This document shows, piece by piece, positions 46,916 through 56,147 of a stretch of DNA of 64,000 bases; position 1 is the first letter of the stretch; each line of letters opens with the position of its first letter. A program made the translations under genes and the position numbers. The DNA comes from JAKOUY01 sp037045185 (GTDB taxonomy: Bacteria > Actinomycetota > Acidimicrobiia > Acidimicrobiales > Ilumatobacteraceae): assembly GCA_037045185.1 (NCBI GenBank), contig JBAOHQ010000008.1, forward strand, positions 310,001-374,000, read 5' to 3'. The notes under the pieces were generated by a model that made no database searches, had not been told where the DNA came from, and saw only the letters and a program-made list of their open reading frames with translations.

Positions 46916-47790
46916 CAGGCCTCCAGCACGCTTTGCACGGAGTCGGCGATCAGGTTGACGGCGATCACCAGGCTGGCGATGGCCAGCGCCGGGAACACCG
47001 TGGGCCACCACGTCCCGGCGTTCAGGCTGGAGCGGGCCTCCTTCACCTGCGCTCCCCAGTCGGGTGAGCCCTGCTCCGGCCCGGCGCCGAGGAACGCCAG
47101 GCCGGCCACGGTGAAGATGGCGTACCCGATGCGCACGGTGGCCTCGACGATGATCGGCCCGAGGACGTTGGGCAGGATCTCCCGACCGACGATGAAGATC
47201 GTCGACTCGCCACGCAGCTTGGCCGAGGTCACGTAGTCCAGGTTCCGCTCGGCAAGCACCGCGGCGCGGATGGTGCGGGCGACGATGGGGATGAACAACC
47301 CGGCGACGGTGAAGATGATGACCAACCTGCCCTTGCCGAGGGTGGTGATGGCCAGCAGGGCGATGAGGATGGTGGGCATCGCCAGCACCGCTTCGACGCA
47401 GCGGCTCAGCACGGAGTCGACCCAGCCACCCTTGTAGCCCATCAGCAGCCCGAGCGCCGTGCCGCCGATCACGCCGATGATCGCCGCCGGGGGCGCCACC
47501 AGCAGGACCTCTCGGGCCCCGACGAGGACACGACTGAAGATGTCCCGACCGAGCTTGTCCGTGCCGAACCAGAACTCGGCGCTGGGTGGCTTGTTCCCGC
47601 CACCGCGGCTGAAGGCGGTGGGGTCCTTCGGGGCGATGGCGGCGCCCATGACGGCGCACAGCACCCAGAACCCGGCGATCAGGCACCCGACGATGAACCC
47701 CGGGCGGCGGCGGATCAGCCGCCAGTTCTCCCGCCGGGCCTGCTTGCGCTCGCTCATCGCCACCGCGGGTGTGGTCAGGGCCTCGGTCAT
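46915..47790 (-). CDS. ABC transporter permease, OppC/DppC type
   Basis: 291 residues with the OppC N-terminal region, about six membrane segments and the EAA-type loop (AKLRGESTIFIVGREILPNV). It ends in a typical IAVNLIADSVQSVLEA. The stop overlaps the oppDF start by one base. Confidence 0.92.
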   Translation of the reverse strand: MTEALTTPAVAMSERKQARRENWRLIRRRPGFIVGCLIAGFWVLCAVMGAAIAPKDPTAFSRGGGNKPPSAEFWFGTDKLGRDIFSRVLVGAREVLLVAPPAAIIGVIGGTALGLLMGYKGGWVDSVLSRCVEAVLAMPTILIALLAITTLGKGRLVIIFTVAGLFIPIVARTIRAAVLAERNLDYVTSAKLRGESTIFIVGREILPNVLGPIIVEATVRIGYAIFTVAGLAFLGAGPEQGSPDWGAQVKEARSSLNAGTWWPTVFPALAIASLVIAVNLIADSVQSVLEA

Positions 47791-48740
47791 CGTGACCCCA
47801 GCAGGACCCGCGGGTTGAGCCAGGCGATGATCAGATCGGCGATCAGGGTGGCCAGCATGTAGACCAGGCCGACGAGGACCACCGACGCCTGAAGCACCGG
47901 CATGTCCTTGTCGACGATGGCCTGCAGCAACGTCGACCCGATCCCGCTGTAGTTGAACACCGTCTCGATCATGACCAGCCCGCCGAACAAGTAGCCGATC
48001 TGCACGGCGACCACCGCCACCGTGGGACCGAGCGCGTTGCGCATGATGTGGCGGTTCATCACCTGGCGATCGGACAGACCCTTCATCGTCGCCGTTCGCG
48101 TGTAGTCGGCGTTCAACGCGTTGATCACCCCAGCCCGGGTCATCCGAGCGATGTAGCCGAAGTAGACGATGGCCATGGCGAACGCCGGGAGCAGCAGGTA
48201 CTTCCACTGCCCGAAGAACCCGGTCCCGTCGGGCACGTTGGCCAACGGCGAGAAGATCTTCCACTTCACCGCGAACAGGTAGAGCAGGATCGTGCCGGTG
48301 ACGAACTCGGGCAGCGACGACGTGGCCAGTCCGGTGGTGACGATGAACCGGTCGGTGAGCGTGTCCCGCCGCCGGGCGGCGAACCGGCCGGCGACAATGG
48401 CGATGGGTACCGTCAGCAGCAGGGCGAGGATGGCCAGTTTCGCCGAGCGCCCGAATGCCGGCCACACCACCGTGGTCATCGCCGGTTTGCCGGCCTTCCA
48501 CGAATCGCCGTAGTCCAGCGTGAACAGGCTCTTCATCGATCGCCCGTACTGCACGAGCAACGGGTCATTGACCCCCAGGCGCTCGTTGTACTCCTGCACC
48601 AGCCGTTCGGGCGCGGTGTTGCCGTAGATCGATCGCCCGGGGTTGCCGGGAAGCACGTTGACCAGGACGAAGACCACGGTCGCCAGGATCCACAGGGTGA
48701 GGATCGTCTGCAGCAGACGGCCGAGGATGTAGCGCTTCAT
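47787..48740 (-). CDS. ABC transporter permease, OppB/DppB type
   Basis: 317 residues. The start KRYILGRLLQTILTLWILA and FVLVNVLPGNPG are typical for OppB, and the cytoplasmic loop reads RTATMKGLSDRQVMNRHIMR. Six membrane segments are visible. The stop overlaps the OppC ATG by 4 bp. Confidence 0.94.
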   Translation of the reverse strand: MKRYILGRLLQTILTLWILATVVFVLVNVLPGNPGRSIYGNTAPERLVQEYNERLGVNDPLLVQYGRSMKSLFTLDYGDSWKAGKPAMTTVVWPAFGRSAKLAILALLLTVPIAIVAGRFAARRRDTLTDRFIVTTGLATSSLPEFVTGTILLYLFAVKWKIFSPLANVPDGTGFFGQWKYLLLPAFAMAIVYFGYIARMTRAGVINALNADYTRTATMKGLSDRQVMNRHIMRNALGPTVAVVAVQIGYLFGGLVMIETVFNYSGIGSTLLQAIVDKDMPVLQASVVLVGLVYMLATLIADLIIAWLNPRVLLGSR

Positions 48741-48781
48741 CCTGCCCTCGTCATCGTGACCTCACCCGGTGGTGGCGCGCA

Positions 48782-50461
48782 TCAGGCGACGAAACCAGCC
48801 TGGTCGAGGAACATCTGCCCGAGGGCGCTGATCTGGATGCCGGCGACCTTGGTGCTGTGCGCCGAGAGGTAGTTGTAGAAGTACGGGATGGCGTAGGGCA
48901 CTTCGTCGTTGGCGATCTTCTGCATCTTCCCGCAGGCGGCGGTGAGCGCAGCGAGATCGAGAGCACCCTGGTACTCCTTGAACGCGGCATTGAATGCGTC
49001 GTTCTTGAAGTGCGCCGAGTTCCACTCCCCCGTGGCGTACGCCGCGTTGAGGTAGGTATCGGGGGTAGGCCGGTGGCCGTAGTCCACGATGCCGAACTCC
49101 TGGCCTCCGTCGCAGATCGGGTCGTAGGTGAGGCACCACTCGTTGTAGAAGGTGTCCGTGCTCTCCACGGCGAGGGTGATGTCGATGCCGGCCTCGGCGG
49201 CGTTCTGCTTCACCAGTTCCGCCAACTGCGGGATCTCGTTGAGCTCCGGGGCGAACATCGTCGCCTTCAGCCCGCTGACGCCGGCCTCGGCCAACAGCTT
49301 CTTGGCCCCCTCGATGTCGCGGGTCCGCTGGGGGACCGCGGCGGCGTCGAAGTACTGGTAGACCGGGGCGATCGGGTGGTCGTTGGCCACCTCTCCCTGC
49401 CCGCTGAACAACTGCTGCACCATCAACTCACGATCGAGGGTCATCGCCAGTGCCTGGCGGACACGCTTGTCGGTGAACTGCCCGGTGTCGTTGCGCATCC
49501 AGATCTGACGGTGCGTCGCCGTGCGCAGGCTGATGATCTTGAAGTTCGCCGAGTCGGCCTGCAGGCCCTCGCTGCCCAGGACGTCGATCTGGACGATGGC
49601 GTCGACCGCGCCGCCCTGCAGCCCCGAGACCCGCGACGCCGAGTCGTTGTTGAAGACCCACTCGACCTTGTCGAGCCTGGTCTTGCCGCCCCACCAGGCG
49701 TCGTTGCGCTCGAAGGTGGCGCCGGTGTTCTGGTCGTAGTTGACCATCTTCCACGGGCCGGTCCCGTCGCGCTTGGCGTCGGCCGTGCTGCCGGCCACCC
49801 AATCCTTCGGGGTGATGACCGCCTGGGCGTTGAACACCGAAACCAGGGCAGGGAACTGACCGTTGGGGCCCTCGAGGGTGAACACCACGGTGTTGGCGTC
49901 CGCTGCCTTGGCCCCGCCCGTCTTCAGCACGCCACCCAGCGCAGCGTTGCCGCCGGTGGTGAGGCGATCCATCGTGGCGACGACGTCGTCGGCGGTGAAC
50001 GGGGCGCCACTCTGCCAGGTGACCCCCTGGCGCAGCTTGAAGGTCCATTCCGATCCGTCGGTGTTCATCTCCCACGACTCGGCCAAGCCCGGCCCGATGG
50101 TCCCGTCGGGTCCCAGCTTGAGGAGGTGCTCGAAGCTCTGAGCGACGATGCCGTACGACCCGAGATCGGCCATGGCCAGCGGGTCGAGCGGACCGGAGGG
50201 CTTCTGCACGGTGACCTTGACGGTCCCGCCGTCCTTCAGCGCCGGCGCCGCGGCCGACGTGCCCGGCGTCGTGCCGGGGCGGAGGTTGCCCTGCGGAGCG
50301 GCGCCCATCACGGCCTTGAGGAACGGCAGCGACAACCCGAGCAGGGCGCCGCGACGCACGAAGTCACGGCGGGTCACCCGACCCTGGGCGTAGGACTCGA
50401 TGAGGTCCACTTCGAGCGGGCTGGAAGCACGGCGCAGCCGGTCGTAGATCCGGTAGTTCAT
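48782..50461 (-). CDS. Extracellular solute-binding protein, family 5, Tat-exported
   Basis: 559 residues. A twin-arginine signal RRDFVRRGALLGLSLPFL starts near residue 30, and the family-5 core follows: GPGLAESWEMNTDGSEWTF, LRQGVTWQSGAPFTADDVVA, DKRVRQALAMTLDRE. ATG 50461 is preferred over a start further upstream. Tat export suits a protein folded before export. Its place between soxABDG and mttB2 suggests a betaine or betaine-containing ligand rather than peptides (inference). Confidence 0.9.
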   Translation of the reverse strand: MNYRIYDRLRRASSPLEVDLIESYAQGRVTRRDFVRRGALLGLSLPFLKAVMGAAPQGNLRPGTTPGTSAAAPALKDGGTVKVTVQKPSGPLDPLAMADLGSYGIVAQSFEHLLKLGPDGTIGPGLAESWEMNTDGSEWTFKLRQGVTWQSGAPFTADDVVATMDRLTTGGNAALGGVLKTGGAKAADANTVVFTLEGPNGQFPALVSVFNAQAVITPKDWVAGSTADAKRDGTGPWKMVNYDQNTGATFERNDAWWGGKTRLDKVEWVFNNDSASRVSGLQGGAVDAIVQIDVLGSEGLQADSANFKIISLRTATHRQIWMRNDTGQFTDKRVRQALAMTLDRELMVQQLFSGQGEVANDHPIAPVYQYFDAAAVPQRTRDIEGAKKLLAEAGVSGLKATMFAPELNEIPQLAELVKQNAAEAGIDITLAVESTDTFYNEWCLTYDPICDGGQEFGIVDYGHRPTPDTYLNAAYATGEWNSAHFKNDAFNAAFKEYQGALDLAALTAACGKMQKIANDEVPYAIPYFYNYLSAHSTKVAGIQISALGQMFLDQAGFVA

Positions 50462-50483
50462 CTGTTTTCCCCCAACGTGGTGA

Positions 50484-50497
50484 GGCGAGCGCTCGCC
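50484..50497. promoter_or_regulatory. Perfect 14-bp palindrome GGCGAGCGCTCGCC between divergent transporter and mttB2
   Basis: It lies 23 bp upstream of the binding-protein ATG in the 109-bp divergent gap. It could be an operator for the transporter operon. GC-only palindromes are less unlikely by chance here than AT-rich ones. Confidence 0.35.
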
Positions 50498-50550
50498 GGT
50501 GACTTGCGGGCAGAGTACCCACCGCACACCGCACCGTCAACGGCGAGTTT

Positions 50551-50570
50551 CTAGTACGTTCGTTCGGGTT
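50551..50570 (+). promoter_or_regulatory. Shared operator motif, copy C (mttB2 promoter)
   Basis: CTAGTACGTTCGTTCGGGTT directly precedes the ATG. CTAGTACG-2nt-CGTTC is shared base for base with copy B at 36738. The palindromic half is not kept here. Confidence 0.55.
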
Positions 50571-52115
50571 ATGTCAGATGAACGAAGCAGGGCGAGCGGC
50601 AGAACCGGTGGTCGCGCCGGCCGGCAGGAGATGCGCCGTTCCGCCGGTCGTCAGGCGCCAGCGTTCATCCACCGGCGCATCCCCACCTTCGAGCTGCTCA
50701 GCGAGGAGGGCCTGCAACTCGTCGAGGACAAGGCCGACCAGATCCTGGCCGAGGTCGGCATGGAGATCCGCGACGACCCGGAGTCGTTGCGCCTGTTCGC
50801 CCAGGCCGGCGCCGCCGTCGACGGCGTCACCGTGCGCTTCGAGCCGGGTCTCGTCGCCTCCCTGTGCGCCACCGCGCCGGCGCAGTTCGTCCAGCATGCC
50901 CGCAACCCGAGTCGCTCCGTGCAGATCGGCGGGGATGCCGCCGTCCTGGCCCCGACCTACGGGTCACCGTTCGTCCGTGATCTCGATGGCGGTCGGCGCT
51001 ACGGGACCATCGCGGACTTCCGCAACTTCGTCAAGCTGGCCTACCTGACTCCGTGGCTGCACCACAGCGGTGGCACCGTGTGCGAACCAGTCGACGTGCC
51101 GGTGAACAAGCGCCACCTCGACATGGTGGCAGCCCATCTGCGCTACAGCGACAAGGGTTTCATGGGCTCGGTGACCCATCCGAGCCGCGCCGCCGACTCC
51201 ATCGAGATGGCCCGCATCGTCTTCGGCGCGGAGTTCGTCGACCAGCACTGCGTGATCCTCGGCAACGTCAACGTCAACTCGCCGCTGGTGTGGGACGCGA
51301 CCATGACCGGGGCGCTGAAGACCTACGCCGCGGCCAACCAGGCGCCCGTGGTGGTGCCCTTCATCCTTGGCGGGGCGATGGGGCCGGTGACCAACGCCGG
51401 CGCCGTGGCCCAGGCCCACGCCGAGACCCTCGTGGGCGTCGCCCTCGGCCAGCTGGTCCGGCCGGGTTCCCCGGTGATCTACGGCAACTTCCTGTCGTCG
51501 ATGGCCCTGCGCAGCGGGAGCCCCACCTTCGGGACGCCGGAGCCGGCGCTGGGCTCGCTGGTCGTCGGACAACTGGCCCGCCGCGCCGGGTTGCCGTTGC
51601 GCTGCTCCGGGGCGTTCACCTCGTCGAAGATCCCCGACGGCCAGGCGATGACCGAGTCCGCCGTGTCGATGCAGGCCGCGCTGCTCTGCGGGGCGAACTA
51701 CATCCTGCACTCCGCCGGCTGGCTGGAGGGCGGGTTGACGATGGGCTACGAGAAGTTCGTCATGGACCTCGACCTGTGCGGGGCGGCGCACACCTACCTC
51801 GACGGGTTCCACCTCGACGACGACCAGTTCGCCCTTGACGGGTTTCATGAGGTCGGCCCTGGCAAGCACTTCTTCGGCGCCCAGCACACGCTGCGCCACT
51901 ACGAGACGGCCTTCTACGAGCCGGCGCTGGCCGACAACAACAGCTACGAGCAGTGGCGCGACGCCGGAGAGACCTCCACCGAGCAGCGCGCCGCGGCCCT
52001 CGTCACCCGGATGCTGGGTGACTACGAGCAGCCGCCGATGGACGGCGGGATCGCCGCCGCGCTGGACGAGTTCGTCGAGCGGCGCAAGGCGTCGATGCCG
52101 GACCAGTGGTACTGA
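50571..52115 (+). CDS. MttB-superfamily (betaine:corrinoid) methyltransferase 2
   Basis: 514 residues, unbroken. Family motifs are EEGLQLVEDKADQILAEVGM, LGNVNVNSPLVWDATMTGAL, YGNFLSSMALRSGSPTFGTP and HSAGWLEGGLTMGYEKFVMD. No in-frame TAG. It is a divergent paralogue of the first MttB. The TMADH-like gene starts only 10 nt after its stop, so the pair would remove two methyls in sequence, as for proline betaine to N-methylproline to proline (inference). Confidence 0.88.
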   Translation: MSDERSRASGRTGGRAGRQEMRRSAGRQAPAFIHRRIPTFELLSEEGLQLVEDKADQILAEVGMEIRDDPESLRLFAQAGAAVDGVTVRFEPGLVASLCATAPAQFVQHARNPSRSVQIGGDAAVLAPTYGSPFVRDLDGGRRYGTIADFRNFVKLAYLTPWLHHSGGTVCEPVDVPVNKRHLDMVAAHLRYSDKGFMGSVTHPSRAADSIEMARIVFGAEFVDQHCVILGNVNVNSPLVWDATMTGALKTYAAANQAPVVVPFILGGAMGPVTNAGAVAQAHAETLVGVALGQLVRPGSPVIYGNFLSSMALRSGSPTFGTPEPALGSLVVGQLARRAGLPLRCSGAFTSSKIPDGQAMTESAVSMQAALLCGANYILHSAGWLEGGLTMGYEKFVMDLDLCGAAHTYLDGFHLDDDQFALDGFHEVGPGKHFFGAQHTLRHYETAFYEPALADNNSYEQWRDAGETSTEQRAAALVTRMLGDYEQPPMDGGIAAALDEFVERRKASMPDQWY

Positions 52116-52125
52116 GGTCGCCTCG

Positions 52126-54175
52126 ATGGCCGCCCACGACCCGCTGCTGTCGCCGTTCACCCTGAGACACCTGCGCCTGCGCAACCGGGTGTTCTCCTCG
52201 GCCCATGAGCCGGCCTACAGCGAGGACGGCATGCCCAAGGAGCGCTATGCCGCCTACCACGTGGAGAAGGCCAAGGGCGGCGTCGGGCTGACGATGACCG
52301 CCGGCACCGCGGTGGTGTCGCCGGACAGCCCACCGGCGTTCGGCAACCTGCACGCCTACGACGACGCCATCGTCGCCTGGATCCGGCGGATGACCGATGG
52401 GATCCACGAGCACGGCGCGGCGGCGATGATCCAGATCAGCCACCTCGGGAGGCGCACGGGGTGGGGCCAGGACGACTGGCTCCCGGTGGTGGCCCCCTCG
52501 GCGCTGCGCGAGCCGGCTCACCGCTCCCACCCCAAAGCGGCAGAGCCGTGGGACATCACCAGGATCGTCGGTCACTACGCCGACGCAGCCGAGCGGATGC
52601 GCGCCGGGGGCATGGACGGGGTGGAGGTCGAGGGCTATGGACATCTGTTCGACCAGTTCCTGTCGCCGCTGACGAACCGGCGCGCCGACGACTACGGCGG
52701 TTCGTTCGAGGGCCGCCTGCGGTTCCCCACCGAGGTGCTGGCGGCGATCCGGCAGCGCACTGGGCCCGACTTCATCGTGGGCGTTCGCATGGTGGTCGAC
52801 GAGCGTGTGGACGACGGCATCGATCTTCCCATCGGGTTGGCGATCCTGCGCCGCTTCGCCGAACTCGGGTTGATCGACTTCGTCAACGTGATCCGTGGGA
52901 CCATCGCCGACGACGCCGCGCTCACCGAGGTGATCCCGATCCACGGGATGCCCGCCGCACCGCACCTGGCCACCGCCGGTCGGGTGCGCGCCGAGATGGC
53001 CGGGCGCGGCATCGCCGTCCTGCACGCCGCCAAGGTGGACGACGTGGCCACCGCTCGCCATGCCATCCGGGAAGGCTTGGTCGATCTGGTGGGGATGACC
53101 CGGGCCCAGCTTGCCGATCCGCACCTGGTCCGCAAGATCGAACTGGGTGTGGAGTCCACGATCCGGCCGTGCGTGGGCGCCACGTACTGCCTCGACCGGA
53201 TCTACCAGGCGGGTGAGGCACTGTGCATCCACAACGCGGCCACCGGCCGGGAACTGACGATGGCGCACGTGATCGAACCGGCGGCCACCCCTCGCCGAGT
53301 GTTGGTCGTCGGTGGCGGCCCCGGTGGGCTCGAGGCGGCACGGGTGGCCGCCGAGCGCGGCCACCGGGTGGAGCTGTGGGAGGCAATGCCCTGGGTCGGT
53401 GGTCAGCTGCGCCTGGCGGCGCGCAACCCGCGCCGCCGTGACCTGCTGGGCATCGTCGACTGGCGTACCGCCGAGCTGGCGCGTCTGGGCGTGGTGGTTC
53501 GTACCGGCACGATCGCCGACGACAGCGCCGTCCTCGATCACGCAGCCGACGTCGTCATCGTGGCCACCGGCGGCTCGCCGCAAGTTCCGGATGTGGAGGC
53601 GGGGGGCGAGCTGATGGTCTCGTCGTGGGAGGTCATCGGCGGCGACGTGTCACTGACCGGCGACGTGATCCTGTACGACGACGACGGCACGCACTCGGCG
53701 ATGACGGCAGGCGAACTTCTGGCCCGCGCCGGTGTCAGGTTGGAAGTCGTCACACCGGAGCGCACGGTGGGGGTCGACGTCGGAGGGATGAACCTGGTCC
53801 CCTACGCCAGGGCGTTCAACGAGGCCGACGTGCGGATCTCGCTGAACCAGCGTGTGCGGGCGATTCGCCGGGTGGACGGCCGGCTGCAGGTCGACATCGG
53901 CAGCGACCACTCCCCCGTGCGCCACCGGCGGGTGGTCGACGCGGTGGTGGGCGACCACGGCGTGCGGGCCAACGACGAGTTGTACGCCGCGCTGGCGGGC
54001 TGGTCGACCAACGGCGGTGAGGTCGACCACGGCACGCTGCGCGCCGGGCTGCCCCAGCGGGTCGTCACCGAACGCGGCGGGCCGCTTCGTGCTGTTCCGG
54101 ATCGGCGACGCCGTGGCGGGCCGCAACATCCATGCCGCCATCTACGACGCGCTGCGCCTGTGCCTGACGCTGTGA
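52126..54175 (+). CDS. TMADH/2,4-dienoyl-CoA reductase-like FMN-FAD flavoprotein; frameshift near end
   Basis: About 682 residues after repair. Residues 1-350 are an old-yellow-enzyme barrel (SPFTLRHLRLRNRVFSSAHE, GMDGVEVEGYGHLFDQFLSP). Residues 350-385 carry the iron-sulfur loop, and 395-682 carry the dinucleotide domains (VLVVGGGPGGLEAARVAAER). The [4Fe-4S] loop reads CVGATYC with a later Cys after 11 residues: where TMADH has CxxC the second Cys is Ala, so one ligand is missing. A +1 shift near 54080 hides the true end IYDALRLCLTL. It probably demethylates or dehydrogenates an N-methyl amine. Confidence 0.82.
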
Positions 54176-55173
54176 GCTCGGCGGGGTCGCGGCGCTGGGC
54201 CGCCTTCGTGCCCGGCCTCGTCCCCGCCGTGGCCGTGGCCGCCTTCGCCCTGGCGGTGCACGAACGCCTCGACGCGGTGTCCCCGCACATCATCGCCGTG
54301 CTCGTCGGAGTGGTCGGGGCCAACCTCGGGCGGATCGACGCCCTACTCCGTCCCGGGCTGCGTTTCAGCGCCAAGCATGTCCTGCGTGCCGGCATTGTCC
54401 TGCTCGGCTTCCGCCTGTCACTGGACGAGCTGGGGCAACTCGGTCCGCGTGCCCTGGCGGCGGTGATCGTCGTGGTCATCCTCACCTTCGCCGGCACACA
54501 ACTCATCGGGCGCTGGATGGGACTGTCACCGGGCATGTCGTTGCTGATGGCGACCGGGTACTCGATCTGCGGAGCGTCGGCCATCGCCGCGATGGAGCCC
54601 TTCGCCGATGCCGGCGACGAGGACGTGGCCTACTCGCTGGCGATGGTCACGCTGTGCGGCTCACTGTCCATCGGCGTGCTGCCGCTGCTCGGTCACGCCC
54701 TTGGGTTGAGCGACGCCAGGTTCGGGGCATGGGTGGGCGCCGCGGTGCACGATGTGGGTCAGGTGGTTGCCGCGGCCTCGACGCGCAGTGCCGAGGCGAT
54801 CCGCCGGGCCACGTTGGTGAAGCTGACCCGGGTGGCCCTACTGGCGCCCATGCTGGCGCTGACTGCGCTCCACCACCACCGCCGGCGCCGGGCACGCCGC
54901 ACGGCGGCGAAACGGCCGGCGCCGCTGCCGCTGTTCGTCGTGCTGTTCCTCGTGGCCATCGCCGTGCGCAGCGCCGCCGGGTTGTCACCACTGACGCTGG
55001 CACGGCTGAAGAACGTGGAGACCTTCCTGCTGGCGATGGGCCTGTTCGGTTTGGGCACTGGTGTCGACGTGCGCACGTTGCGCGCCGTCGGGCGGCGACC
55101 GCTGGTGCTGGGCCTGGTGAGCTGGGCTCTGGTCGCCGCGGTCTCGCTAGCCGCGGTCACCCTTGCGGAGTAG
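54172..55173 (+). CDS. YeiH/UPF0324 family membrane protein (putative sulfate exporter)
   Basis: 333 residues with about ten membrane helices. Family segments: HIIAVLVGVVGANLGRI, HVLRAGIVLLGFRLSL and MATGYSICGASAIAAMEP. Characterised relatives are proposed sulfate or sulfite exporters. GTG overlaps the flavoprotein stop. The last 27 bp overlap the convergent XRE gene. Confidence 0.85.
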   Translation: MSSAGSRRWAAFVPGLVPAVAVAAFALAVHERLDAVSPHIIAVLVGVVGANLGRIDALLRPGLRFSAKHVLRAGIVLLGFRLSLDELGQLGPRALAAVIVVVILTFAGTQLIGRWMGLSPGMSLLMATGYSICGASAIAAMEPFADAGDEDVAYSLAMVTLCGSLSIGVLPLLGHALGLSDARFGAWVGAAVHDVGQVVAAASTRSAEAIRRATLVKLTRVALLAPMLALTALHHHRRRRARRTAAKRPAPLPLFVVLFLVAIAVRSAAGLSPLTLARLKNVETFLLAMGLFGLGTGVDVRTLRAVGRRPLVLGLVSWALVAAVSLAAVTLAE

Positions 55174-55998
55174 CTCGGCGACGAAGCCGGCCACCTCGGG
55201 GGGCTGGATCACCGCCGATCGGATCAGCTCCTCGAAGTGGCCGGTCAGTGTGCGGACGTGCTCGGCCGAGGTGAGCACCAGGTACATCTGCCCGAGGTAC
55301 AGCGCGGCGCGCTGCTGGCCGAAGACCGTCAGCGGGACAGAGGAGCGCGGCAGACCGTCGTACAGGAACCAGCGGAACGTCGGGTACAACTCGGCGGTGA
55401 GCTCGATGATCTGCTCCAGCTGGTCGACGCGTGCCCGGCGGCTCAACGTGGCCCAGATCCCCTCGCCTCGAGCGAACCCCTCGACCGACTGGACGCTGGA
55501 GCAGCACTCCAGATCGCTGCCCTGCTCTCGCGTCCAGGCCAGGCGAACCGCCACGGTCTCGATCTTCTGCGCCGGCGTGGCGTCGGTGGCCCCGGGCAGT
55601 TCGTGGCGCACGACGGCCTCGGTCTTCAACAGATCTGGGAGCGTCGCTGGGACGTTGCGCACCTTGTAGCCCGCCGCCTGGCGGTACCACTCGATCAACC
55701 GCTCGTCGTTGGGGGTCAGCGCGTTGAGCGCGAAGCTGGCCTGCTCACGCATCATCTCGGCCTGCATCGGTCCACCGTGGCTCAGGCCGAGCAGCCAATC
55801 CACCGACACCTGGTGCACCGCAGCCAGGGTGGCCACCGTCTCGACCCGAGGCATCCGCCGGTTGGTCACCGATGTCAGCTGCGACAGGGTCGACCGATCG
55901 ATCCCCGTTGCCGCGGCGAACTGCGACTGGTTCATCCCGCTGCGGCCGATCACTTCGTGGAGCCGCTCGCGGAACACCTTGAGCAGCGGGCGGGTCAC
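55147..55998 (-). CDS. XRE-family helix-turn-helix protein
   Basis: 283 residues. The HTH covers residues 18-75 (MNQSQFAAATGIDRSTLSQL). The remainder is helical, with no recognised sensor. GTG 55998 has TACGCT 8 nt upstream. The target is unknown. Confidence 0.8.
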   Translation of the reverse strand: MTRPLLKVFRERLHEVIGRSGMNQSQFAAATGIDRSTLSQLTSVTNRRMPRVETVATLAAVHQVSVDWLLGLSHGGPMQAEMMREQASFALNALTPNDERLIEWYRQAAGYKVRNVPATLPDLLKTEAVVRHELPGATDATPAQKIETVAVRLAWTREQGSDLECCSSVQSVEGFARGEGIWATLSRRARVDQLEQIIELTAELYPTFRWFLYDGLPRSSVPLTVFGQQRAALYLGQMYLVLTSAEHVRTLTGHFEELIRSAVIQPPEVAGFVAELLRKGDRG

Positions 55999-56006
55999 GG
56001 CTCTGT

Positions 56007-56012
56007 AGCGTA
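56007..56012 (-). promoter_or_regulatory. -10 hexamer TACGCT for the XRE gene
   Basis: On the minus strand TACGCT lies 8 nt before the GTG at 55998. Confidence 0.4.
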
Positions 56013-56147
56013 GTCACCACAACTGGTGGGCCTCCACAACAGCTCGTGCGAGTTCGGTGCAAGATGTCGCATCGTGTGCGTAAGACCAGCGTGTCACGGC
56101 TCGGGTTGGCCCCGGCGGGGGGATCACAATGGGCCGTGGTGGGATCG

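Noticed and set aside
36778..52115. Pyrrolysine-encoding TAG in the MttB genes
   Set aside because: Both repaired frames run through without any internal TAG, so these are non-pyrrolysine members.
51835..55173. A 1112-codon frame joining MttB2, flavoprotein and YeiH sequence
   Set aside because: It is three real genes touching in one frame: an out-of-frame tail of mttB2, the flavoprotein up to its frameshift, and the separate GTG-started YeiH gene.
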